Of a stretch of 64,000 nt of DNA, positions 9,919 through 21,900 are shown piece by piece. Position 1 is the first letter of the stretch, and each line of letters starts with the position of its first letter. Below the pieces are notes generated by a model, which did no database searches, was not told where the DNA came from, and worked only from the letters and a program-made list of their open reading frames with translations. The stretch comes from Eudorina sp. 2006-703-Eu-15. Lineage: Eukaryota; Chlorophyta; Chlorophyceae; Chlamydomonadales; Volvocaceae. The stretch spans positions 682,001-746,000 of the forward strand of contig BDSI01000021.1 of NCBI GenBank assembly GCA_003117195.1, given 5' to 3'. The translations under genes were made by a program, and so were the position numbers.

Positions 9919-12900
9919 TCAGCTGCCCGGATCGACTTCGCCGGGCGTGCGGATCCGGGGGCCCTGTTGCCCCTGGATGCTACCGGCGCTGCCCGACGGC
10001 CGGCCGGGGCCCGTGCCCGACCAATTGGACGGCTCCTCCGGATCAAGAACCAGCCGGGCCGCAGTAGCCACGCCGCCGCCGCCAGCGCTGCTACTGACGC
10101 TGTTGGAGCTCCGGCCCGACGAGCCGAGGCCGTCCGCCGCCGCGCCTGCGGCACCCGGCCCATTGCGCAGGCTGCTGCTCTTGTAGGTTTGCAACCCGGC
10201 GGCGCCGCCGCCGCCGGGCGAGGCCGTGCCCGAGCCGTCGGAGCTACGCCCGGCCGCCGCCGGCATCGACGCCCTCCTGGCCGCCACCGACGCCGGCCCC
10301 GGCGAGGACGAGGACAGCAGCTCAGGCGCCTCATCCGTGCCTTGCGGCAGCGGCAAGCTGGTCCTCATGCCGCTTGGGGATGCGGTGGTGATGCTGATCG
10401 TCGGGTTGATCGTTCCGCCAGGGGTCTTGTCGGGCGTCCCGATCCGACCGCTCAGCACGGGGGACCCGCCGGAGACGGACCCGGACCCGGCGCCGGCGCC
10501 GGCACCGCCGCCCGTGCCGCTGCCGTTTGCACGCGCCCCGGAGCCGACCCGCTCCTGACCCGGCGACGCCGTCCGAGTCCCTGCTCGCCCAGAAGTGTCA
10601 AGCTCCGGCGAGACCGCCAGGAACGAGCCGTACTCGTCCGCGAATGTGGCGTGCAAGTGTCCGTGGCCGCCGCTGCTGTTGCCCCCGGCCCCGGCCCCGG
10701 TCCCGGTCCCGCCGCCGCCGCCACCGCCGCCGGCAACCGCGGAGCCGGGGCTGCGCGCTGAGGCGATCATCGTCGAGGACATTCCGCCGTTGGCCGGCTG
10801 CACGCCGGGCACGGTCAGGTTCGGGACCACCACCGCCGGTGGCATCGATGGCATGGGCCCCAGCGCGCTTGTCGGACGGCTCGGGTTGCGGCTGGCGACG
10901 CCCCCTGGCAAGGGCCCGCCAAAGGTGCCCTCGCCGCGGCCCGCGCCGCCGCGCACGTGCATGCTCATCGCCCCCACACCTGTGACTGTGTTCCGGCCCC
11001 GGCGATGGCCTGTGTTGCCGCTGGCCGACGCCGAGTCCGCCAACTGAAGCGGATTCCCGCCAGAATTCGACTGCCGCCGTATCCGCATGTGGCTCATAAT
11101 TGTGTCCAAGTTCGCGCTCAAGCGATTCACGGCCCGCTCCAGCCGCTCCAGCCGCTCCGTGTCGGCCGTCGCCATGGCGGTGGCGGCGGTGCCGCCGCGC
11201 CGCATGGTGCCACTTCCGATGGCGTTGAAGCCGTCCGTCTGGCGACGGCCGCCGAGGCCGCCGCCGCCGCCGATCCCCAGGCCGCCGCCGCCGCCACCGA
11301 CGAGAGTGCCGTTGGTGGTCACGGCGAAGCTGCGCATGGACTTGAACGACGCCATGCCGCTGACGGCGCGGCCCACAACGCTCCGCCCGTCCTCATCGTC
11401 GCTGTTTGAACCCGATGCGCCGTCGGCGCCGCCGCCACCCGCGCCCCGGCCCATGCCGCCCGTCAGGCTGACCGCGCGCGACACGGCGGCGCCAAGGACC
11501 CCGACGCCCATGTTGCCCGACGTGCCCCGCGGAAGTGACGCCGTCGCCAGTTTGTCACTGCGACGACGCCAGGGAGGGTCACCGAGCGCGCAGCGCAGCC
11601 AACGGCGCAAGCATGGCCAGATGGTAAACGTCAGTGGTGAGGCGACCTTGGCATCATGGGAATCATGACACACACCAGCGGCGAAAGGACCCGGCGGCCC
11701 ATCCCCCTCCATGCTCGAAACACCAGCCGGCTGCCAAGGGACAGACGGACTGGATCTGGATCAAGGTCAGACCCTTGACGCCTCGAGTGAGGTCATGCAG
11801 GCCGCGGGCCGCGTTGCGGCAAGGGACACTTACTCGTCGTCATCGCTGCTGTTGCCCTGCGAGGCTTCCTTGCGTAGCGGCATGAGCAGGTGCAGGTACG
11901 GATGGTCCACGTTGACGAGGGTGCCGCCCGTGGTGCTCTCCACGTCGATGATCAGCTCGGCGCGGCCTGCAGCCGTGCAGCCGTGCAGCACCACGCGACC
12001 GAGTAAAGCCGCAAGTTGGCACAGTACACGCTGGTCAGGCAGTTCGCTTCAAGACGACACACCGGGGGGTATGGATTGGGGAACCGATACGTGGCACAGG
12101 AGTCACACACCGGGGGGCCGGCAGCAATGAGACAGCGAAAGCCAGACAGCCCTTCTCATCCCATTTATTATGGACCCAGCGCGGGTCAGTGCCTGCAACC
12201 GAACGCTTGCGCGTCCGAGCGGAGAACCCGGGCTTGGGCGCTCAGCGCGGTGTGATGCCGGGCGCTCCAACCGCGGTCCATCAACAGGCCCCGTCTCCGT
12301 ACCTTTGAGGAAGACGAAGTGCTGGATGCCCTTGACCTTCTGGTAGATGTCCGCCATGAGGGTGATGATCATGTTGAGCATCACGACCAGCAGCGCGAAC
12401 ATGTAGACGCACCAGAGGAGGATGGCGAACTGCGGGGAGGAGCGGACCGGCATTGGAACCACGAGGATCGGGTGGTTGGGCGTTGGGGCGAGGTTACGCC
12501 GCTCTGGGCCACTGCCCGGCCAACCGAGCGATGCGAGGCAGACCAAAGCAAAGCAGATAGCCAATAAGCACAGCATACCATAAGTAAAGCAATCTAAGAT
12601 TAGCAGTAAGCTAAGCGATAAACAACAAAGCAACAAGCAAAGCAAAGCTGGGTCCTGAGGAAGGCCTCCGGGGTTCGCGACGTCGACATGAAACGAGCCG
12701 CGGACACGTCGCAGCATCCAACCCTGTCAGTGCTGCGCGGTCCGGCACCCAACCCTCCTTGCCGTACACCGCACTCACGTGGCCGTACTCCGTCACCGCC
12801 GCGTTGTGCGGATCGCCGATTGAGAACATGACCAGGTACACGTTGAGCAACGCGTTCGGGAAGTCGCCGTACAGCACCCCGAAATTCGGATCGGGACAGT

Positions 12901-15900
12901 CCGGGCCGCAGTCGTTCGCATGCCTGCGACCCGAGGGTTGTGTTGTGTTGGGTTGGGATGTGCTGGGATGGGTTGGTGATGGGATGGGATGGGATGGGGA
13001 GGCGATGGGAGGCGATGAAACGAGACGTGGACCCGTGACCCAAAGAGGACGTGGCCAGCATGTGACCCAAAAACCAGCGCGGAGCTGACCTCATCCGGTC
13101 GAAAACCTCAAGGCTTCCTCATCACACCGCCCTCCATGCACCGCAGGCATTCCCCGGACCTGTATTCCGTCCTCCGTCTCCGCGGCCAGCAACGCCCTGG
13201 CCCTCGCGCTGCCCCTGTGCGCGGTCTGCGCCCGCGCCCCCCTGGCCCTTGCGCCGCCCCCGTGCCTTCCCAGACTCCAGACCGGCGATCCCAGCCCTGT
13301 CCTCCTTCTCCCGTGGCCCCACCTGAAAAGCACCATGAACGCCACGGCGAAGCTAATGAAGAGCGTAGCGAGCAAGCCGATGAAGTATTTGAGGCCCTTG
13401 AAGATCTCCGCGGTCATAAAGATGAAGGTGCCCACGCCGTCGATGGCCAAGCCGAAGAAAAGCACCTTGACCCACAGCATGATGACCTCCGCCGCGACCA
13501 GCACCGCCACGAACTGCCCCGGACCGATGCCGTAGCGGAAGACCGTGCAGGGGCACACCACCAACGTCGTCACGTAGGCGGCAATGTCGACGATGTTCCA
13601 GAAGGAGTCGAAGTATGCGGCCGCGCCGAGGCTGGCCAGCTGGACGCACTCGAGGACGAGGAAGTAGAGGCCGTACAGAAAGAGGACGGCGGCCAGGGCC
13701 ACCATCGCGCGGCCCCGCCCGTCCTTGTAGACCGCCTTGATGTTGTCCTGCGCACCAGCAGGGGCGCGCAACAACGGAAACGAGATCAGGTCCGAGGCCA
13801 AATCTTAGCCGCGGCCGCGACCTCGCCGCAGCGACAGCCGCAGCCACCGGCCATCCACCCCTTGCGAGCCGTGCTCCTCATTATAGGTATTCATTCCGGG
13901 TTGGGTTTGGGCTGCATGTTGCTCCATCGGATTTTTGCACTTGCATGGCGCCACCGGTGGTGGCGCGGCTTCTTTCCTCTCGCTTGCTTAATCCTCCTTT
14001 GCCTTGCAGGTACCGGTAATTATCGTGGATCAGTAATTGTCGCCGGGCTGGGTGTGTCTCGGCTCTTTCTTTTTAACCCCTCGCGAGACACACCGAGGCG
14101 CCTCACACGCCGCGTACCTCGCTGTTGTCGTCCGCAAACAGGACGGCGAAGACGGTGAAGATCACCGTGTATAGCAAATACACCAACGCCTTGATGTAGA
14201 TCCGCCGCTGCGCGAAGTTCCGCCACTTGTAGTCCACGATGGCCTGCGCGCAAGCCAGACCGCAGGGCGCGAGGGGACGTCCCGGGGCCCGCACAACAGA
14301 TTCAGATGAAGACCTGCCCACGGCCCCAGGAGCTCGCGGCCCTCGGCTCCTCCTGACACACTACTTCACCTCCTGACGCACTACTACACCCCACACCGTC
14401 ACCTTGCACGGTGTGATGTGATCCGCAGGTGTGGCGCCCGGTTCACACATGCACCCGCCCAGGGCGCAAGCCACCCTCCCAAACCCAGTCCCATTGCAGT
14501 TCGCAGGCACCTTCACGGAATCCCGGCCGCCCCGAAACTTTTCGTCGCGGGCATATCTGTTGTGCGTAGGGCTGGCACCGCCGGCGAGCCCCAACCCTGA
14601 ACCCCGGGACGCCCCGGGATTGAGGAGGCCCCCCCCACGTACCTTGACCGTATCGCTGCCGTAGGTCTGCACTGGCACACTGCTCTCGACGAGCGTGTGC
14701 AGCACGGACGTCTTCCCGCTGGCGGCCGCGAACGGCAGCGGCACCATGCAAGCCTCCATGAGCGCCATAGGGCCCTTGTTGCCCTGGATGATGAAGACAC
14801 AGGAGACACAGACCACCAGAGAAGTGGGCGGCGGCGGGCGACAAATCTCAGGGTTTAGGGTTTCGCACAGCGAGAAGACGTTGCCGACCAGCAGGTCAGT
14901 TGACCGGCCAGGTGGGTTTTGCCGACCAGCAGGTTATGTTGGCAGATGCACCCTGTTGTCACTAGCTTTCCAAGCAGACACAGCGCGACGCGATCGCTCG
15001 CGCGCGCAGTCCAGCCCAGCCCAGTCCAGCCCGCTCACCCCCTGCAGCTGCAGCTCGTGCGTCCACATCTCCTTGTACGACGTGTACGACGGCGCGGACG
15101 TGACAATCATACCGCGGGCTGCGATGGACGACGGCACCTCCATCTCGCCCAGCGGTCGCAGCGGCAGACCCGACAAGAACACCTGCGCGCATTGCGTAGC
15201 ATCACAAGGCAGGCTCACGCCACGCAGCGCACATCTCACGGTGTCCTTTCGCCCAGGCTATCCATGTGACCAATATCGCAATCTGACACCTCCACACCCA
15301 AACACACTCCAGTCTTGCCTGTGTGCGAAGGCACTCACGCGCACACACTCGTTCTGCGTGTTCATGCGGTGGTGAAGTCAGGCCATGACCTGCGCGCCCT
15401 CACAACCCATGACGGCAAGGCACGACCCATGCACGACGCAAGAGGCACGAGCTCGACCACGCACATCACCATGGACGAGTCAGAATCCTGGTCCCGGGAC
15501 GAGTGCCCGCACCCCTGGCCACCTTATTGTCAATCAAGACACTGAAGCCGCAGCAAAAAAACGGTCACTGCCTTACCCTGCCCCGGGGGGCCAAGCACCC
15601 ACCTGGCACATCGTGGGGTACTGCTGCGCCACCGCCGGGATGGCCGCCGTGATGGCATGGTACGACCCCGGGGTCACCTTCTGCGCCAACACGGCGTCCA
15701 GCACGTGCTGCACGCAATCCGCCGCGCCCGCGTCCAGCGCAATCTTCACCACGTTGGGCTCCGTGCGGTCCGGGGACTGCGGCTCCTGCGAGGGCGGCGG
15801 GCGGCGGCAGCGGCGACGCAGCGAGACGACGCAAGGCACGGGGTTTCAAGCCGGGGCGGTCACGGCGGCCGATCTCACGCAGCGACGCGGCTGCGCGCTG

Positions 15901-18900
15901 CTTCCGAAAAACGGCCTAACGACCACCCGAGGTATCACGGACGGTCTCAGTTTGTCCGGTGGCACGACTGGCCACACCCAGGTCGCATAAGTGTTGGTCA
16001 AGCGAATGGACGTGAATGGATACCGCTCGGGCCGACCTGGAGCGAGAACCCCCGGCGGCACCAATACTCGACTTACTGGCCAGACTTTGCTGCTGCCGCG
16101 GTTGCCAGACGAGGCCGTGGCACCCGAGCCGCCACCCGCGGCGTCCCTGCCGCCCGAGCCTGCGCCGCCCTGCTGCATCTTGCTCGCGTCCTGGTCGTCT
16201 TCTGGCCAGGCGTTGCGGCTCAAGTCGCTTACGTGGCGCTGCGCGGTCGAGTCGACATCAGGGGGGAGCGGGTGACAACACGGCGAGGTGCGGCGAAGCG
16301 GGAAACAGCAAGGCGAGGCGAGGCGAGGAGAGGAGGGTCACAACCAGAGGAACAGACCGTCCAGGTGTGAAGGGGTCGGACACGCGTGGCATCTGGCGGC
16401 ACGCCGCGCGGCAGTGCGGATCACGAGCTGCCGCCGTCAGGAGGTGTGCGTGGACAGCAAGACGGACTAGCACATGGCTGAAATCCGGGATGCCGCCTGC
16501 TGACATGGCGCATGGGGTCATCCCGCGCGGCAGCCGCACGCCGCACGTCCCACGGAACCATGCGATTCCCCATTCTCAAGAATGGGGAACCCTGTTTGGA
16601 ACCCTGTTCCAAACCCAACAACAGCCGAGAGCCCCGATACGGCACAACACGGCATCGAGACGACGACAGAAGGCAGTGCAGCGAAGGTCCCACACACCTC
16701 ATCCAGGTTGTCTTGTCCCAAGCCGGCCTCCTCCACATCGCGTCCGCCGCCGCCCTTGGAGCCCAGCCTCGTCAGCCTGTGCATCATCTGCCGCACGCTG
16801 CGGCCCAAGTTGGCGGTTACCACGTGAGATCCGCTGCCGCCGCCGCCGTGCGGCACACCCGGCGGACCAAACATGAAGCTGCGCCTGCGGCTACGACTCA
16901 TGACGTCACGCTCACGCTCCGCCTCCAGAACCGAGCCCAGCAGCGACCGACGGCCCGTGGCGTACGTGATGCCGCCGCCGCCGCCGTACGCGGTGCCCCC
17001 GCGCACGCTGCCGCCGTACGCGCCGCCGCCGCGGACGCTGTTCTCCCCGCCGCCCAGGCTGCGACGGCCGGTGATGGCGGCGGGTGCGTCGGCCGCCACC
17101 GCCGCTCCGAGCGCGGCGTTGCCGCCACTGCCGCTGCCGACGACGCCCTCCGCGAGCGTTACGGCGCCGGTCGTGGCGCCGCCGTCGCCAGCGACGGCGC
17201 TGCTTGCGCTCGTGCTCTTCTTCAGGATAGACGTGATGTTGGGCTGGGGACTGCCTCTGTACGGCACCAGGTTGCCTGAGCCTCCGCCGGGGCCCATCTC
17301 ACTGGCGAAGGCGAGCGCCGTCTTCGGCGGGCTGCGCATCTGCCGGTCTGCATCTGCCGCCGCCGCCGCTGCGCCGGCAGCGTCGATCCGGCCGGAGCCC
17401 AGCGGCGACGGCGTCGTTGTCGTCGCGATATCCGCTGCCGCGATGGGACGGCCGCCGTCCGTCGGCGTCCCGGCTCGCTCGCGCGTTGGCGTCCCCGCTC
17501 GCTCGCGTGTCGGCGTCCCCGCTCGCTCGCGCGTCGGCGACAGCAGGTCGGCACTCGTGCGCAGGAAGCTCCCCATCCGGCTGAGCAGGTTCGCGGCCGT
17601 GGCGGAGGCGTTGCCGTTGGATGTCGCCGTCGTCGGCGGGGTCCCAACGGCCGGCTGCGCCCCCGCCGCCGGCGGAGGCGCCAAGCCGCTCAGCCCACTG
17701 TCCCTGTCATCGTCCTCGTCCAGATTCTCGTCCTCCTCTAACAGCGTCCGCCCCTTCTCACCCGGCTCCAGCATCTTCAGCTTTTTCGTGCTCACCGCCG
17801 CGGTGTGTGAGGGCCCCAGCTTGACCACGGCGTTGCCGACATCGGCCCCAGCCAAGCTGTTGCGCTTCCCGCTGCCATCCCAGTTGGCAGTGCCCCCGCC
17901 CCCGCCGACGCCCAGCAAGTGCTTTCCAGAGACTTGCCCCGTCTGCATCTGCACCCGCGGCACGTGCCGGATGGACGACAGGATGGAGTTCTGAACCGCG
18001 GACGCGGTCAGGCCCAGCTTGCCCGAGTTGCCGGGCACGCTGCCGATGATGAGCTTCGTGATCTCCGGGTTGGAGTTGGCGACGGCGTGCATGAGGATGG
18101 TCCACCCGCGCGAGTCCTGCGTGTTGGGCAGCAGCGGAAACTGCCGCAACAGCCTGCCGTACACCTCCCTGGAGCGGCCCACGCTCAGAGCGCTGAGCCG
18201 CTGATAGAGCATGGAGCCCTCGGGGACGCAGCGGAGCTCAGCGCCGACGTCCTGTTGCGGAGTGGTTTGGGAATGTGGGAGCACCAAGGCAGCAACCGGG
18301 TGGGGTATGGGCTCAGCCGGACTGTCCATTGGCAGTTGATTGATGCGCCCTCGTATCCTTGAAGGCTCGGTACCCTTTCGGTTGTGACTAATTGCAATCG
18401 TGCATATATGTGTAGAAGCACATGTGTAATAGAATTGTGTGTTTGTGTAATGAAGAGACCAGCAATTCAGTGCGCACGCACGGCATGTTCAGCGCGTCCC
18501 GGTACCGCTGTGCTGAACCGTCGTGGGACGGGCCTCGACGGAGGGGCAGGGAGGGCGGTACAGAACATTGGTAGACAGATTGAAGCTGCGCTGCTGCCAG
18601 AGCGGGCAGGGAGGGTTCGAAGGGAGGGCTGCGAGCCGGCCGACGTTGCGACTTACCCAGTCGATCAGCTGTCCCTTGGCGGTGCAGCCCGCCATGCGGC
18701 TACCCGTGGCGGACAGGTCACAGTGCACGAACCCGCCCGACTCCACGGCGCCCATGATGCGCTCGAAGTCCGCCTGGCAGGGTGACGCGGCACAGACCAC
18801 GACGTCATGGCCTCAAGGCGTCGAGGTCGATTTGCACATCCGCTCTGTAATTCCCTAAGATTTGCAGTCCACGGACAATTCGCCGTGATCTCTTACCGGC

Positions 18901-21900
18901 GCCGTTCACGGCCACACAGCTGTATGCCCAGCCCATTCTGACAACCATATGCCCACGCGCCGGCCACGGCCGGGCGCCTACACTCTGAAAACAAGGGGGA
19001 AGACGGGGCCGAGAATCGATCTCCGGGCTCCGGTCTCTTCGCACCTGGCAGAGCTCGCTGCCCGCCGCCGCATCCCACAGCCGCGCGCGCCCGTCGGAGC
19101 CCACAGACAGCAGCCGCCGCGAGTCGCCCGACCAGCCGCAGTCAAACACCTTGCCGTCGTGCGCGGGGATGTCGTACAGCAGGCAGTTCCGGGCCACGTC
19201 CCAGATCAGCACGCCGCCCTTCTCGCCGCCGACCAGGAGCCTGGTGCCGTCAAAGCTGAACTTGATGGTCAGGCCCTTGCCGTCCATGGCGTCGTCGAGT
19301 GAGGCCAACTGCGAAGGCACATCCCCAGACGACGAGAGGACTTGAGCAGCCGAAGCAAGACGGATAAAACATAAGACCCCAGTCCAGGGGGGCGCGCAAA
19401 GAACCGCACGTGGCGTCCCCGCCTCCCTCCCTGGACTCTTCCTCTTCCTCACCTGCCGGCCCTCGTTGACGTCCAGGATGACGATGTGCTCGTCAGCGCC
19501 CGTGGACGCCACCATGGTTCCGCAGGGACTGAGGCTGCAGCAGAGCACCGAGCCGTCATGCGCCGGGATGACCTGCTTGGGCGCGTGCGTGACCGTGTCC
19601 CAGATGAAGATGAAGCCGTCCCGGTCGCCACTGGCCATCTGGTTCCCGTCCACGCTCATCTCGACCGCCTGGACGGGCGCCTGGTGGCCGGTCAGCACCG
19701 CCAGCTTGGTCTGTCGACGCCAGTCCCACATGATCACCTACACACACACACACACACCGGCCGGCCGGGATAGTGGCGTATCAGATAGAATGAATTCGGA
19801 CGGGCTGCAGCAAAACTTCAAACGATTCGGAGCGAATCTGAGAGTGATTCGGAACGCGGGCGCGGTAAGAACGGCAGGATACGGCAAAATACGGAGCAGA
19901 GCGACGGGTGTTGCAGCGGACAGCATCTCCTCAAGGCAAGTACATCTCAGGCCGCCGGGTTGTAAATGTCAGCGGGGATGACACCTCCGCGGGGCTTGCG
20001 CGGGAGGTTGATCTCGGGGCATTGCATTGCACGCTCACCTTGCAGTCCTCCGCGCAGCTGTAGACGCTCGTGGCGTCATGGGTGAAGCGCACGCAGGTGA
20101 TAGCGTAGCGCTTGTGCGCGATCCACTTGTGCATCTGCTGCTGGTGCACCACGTCCCACACCACCAGCTCGCCGCGCAGCGTGCCGCTCACCTGCACGAG
20201 CGCGCACAGAACGTACACACACACGGTCGGGCGGGCGAATTTCTCGCTGAGCACACGGCCCATTTCTGCTGAGCACACATGGCAGGTGGATGGATGGATG
20301 GATGGGCATACCTCCCGCTCCTCGGAAACTCTTTCCTGCCGAGGACGGAGACCCACCAAACGGTACATGTCCCCTCCCGCCCCCGCGGGCTTCCTGCCAG
20401 AGTGCGGAAGGCGTGTAACTCACCAAGAGACGTCCGTCCGAGGAGAAATCCAGGCACCTCGTGCCGCTGGTTTCGTCGCCGAGCATGTGTACGGTGGTGT
20501 CGGGTGCGCAGAAGAAGACCATGGGGTGGCCGTTGGTGCCGGACGACAGCGCGGTGCCGTGCCGGAAGAGGTAGCTGTTCCCGGGGTGCTGCTCCGGCGG
20601 GCGCGGCACCATGTCGTACATGGCGGCGTGGTTGATCGGGTCGTACAGTACGACGGCGTCGTGGGCGACGCAGGTGCGGTTTGGGATGGTGCCGATGGAC
20701 TCGGAGGAGAAGATGCGACTGTCTGTGGGACCAAAGGGGTCAAGACATCGAGATGAGCGGGATGAGAGCCGGAGAACATGCCTCTCGGAGCTCAACCGCA
20801 CCGTCACGCCCGCTTCTATTGAAGTCTCCACCGACATGCCGGGAGGCCCATGACGGCGCTTGGACGGGACGGCTGGAAACCCAATACACCTCCACGCTCC
20901 CGCGTTCCCGGTTCCCCCACTCCCGCGGCCCCGGCTTCCGCGGCCCCGGTCCCCACTCCGCTTTCCCGGCCCCCGCTTCACCCAGTCCCGCGCTCTCGGG
21001 TCGGCTAGGGCGGCCCTGCTCCCGCAGACCACGCTTACTGTCAGCGATGAAGTCCGCCACGTGCTGAATCGCGGACTTGTGGCAGTCCCAGGTGATGGAC
21101 TGCCGCCCACACACGCTCAACAGGATGTGCTCCTGTTGGCGGGCAGGAACGTCGGAAGCGACACAACGTCGGGTTGAGAACATCCTGGGACAGTGTCCCC
21201 GGTCAATGTCCAGTTACGCGGTCAGGATAACCTCACTCGCTGAGACGCCACAACTCACGGTCGAGGTATCAATATGCGGGCGAGGAGCGTGCCTTTGGGA
21301 GCCACAAGAATCCGGACAGCCCAATCCCTTCGTTGTCATGGAGGCCGATATCCAGCAGCACTTCCGCGTCGCCGTTCATTTTTCGAAGGAATAACTGGGG
21401 AAATTAAACCTGCCCCCACCAGAATCATTCATCCGTCCAGTCACAATCCAACCCGCACGACGCACCGGTTTCGGGAGGAACGCCACGTCGTTGATGCTGG
21501 AGGCGTTGCCCTTGTAGTACGCGGCCCTGATGCCGGTCAGCGGGTCAATCAGCGTCACGCTGCCGTCCGCTGACCCCACCGCCAGCACCGACGCGTCGGC
21601 GTTGAACGTGATCCGCGTCGCCGGCAGGTCCGTCACCTTGACGTCAGACTGCATCCAGGTGTAAGGAGACGGCCGTGCACACAAGGTTCCACGTTCACAA
21701 CTTTACGCTCGCGATACGCGAGGGGCGGATACGGACAACCCGGTCAATTCCTGTGCAGCGCAACTGATGGGATGGAAAACCTTATGAGTGAAAGACGTGG
21801 GACCAGCGGTTGGGTAGGCGTAAGTGGCGACGGTAAGGGTGTTCCCAGCGGCGTGAAGGCGTGAAGGGATCCTTCCCTGCCTGGTCAGCCACGCACTCAC

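Noticed and set aside
9967..18150. Long plus-strand frames opposite the TRP gene (up to 373 aa)
   Set aside because: They are Arg/Pro/Ala-rich shadows of the GC-rich minus-strand exons and contain no domain or initiation context.
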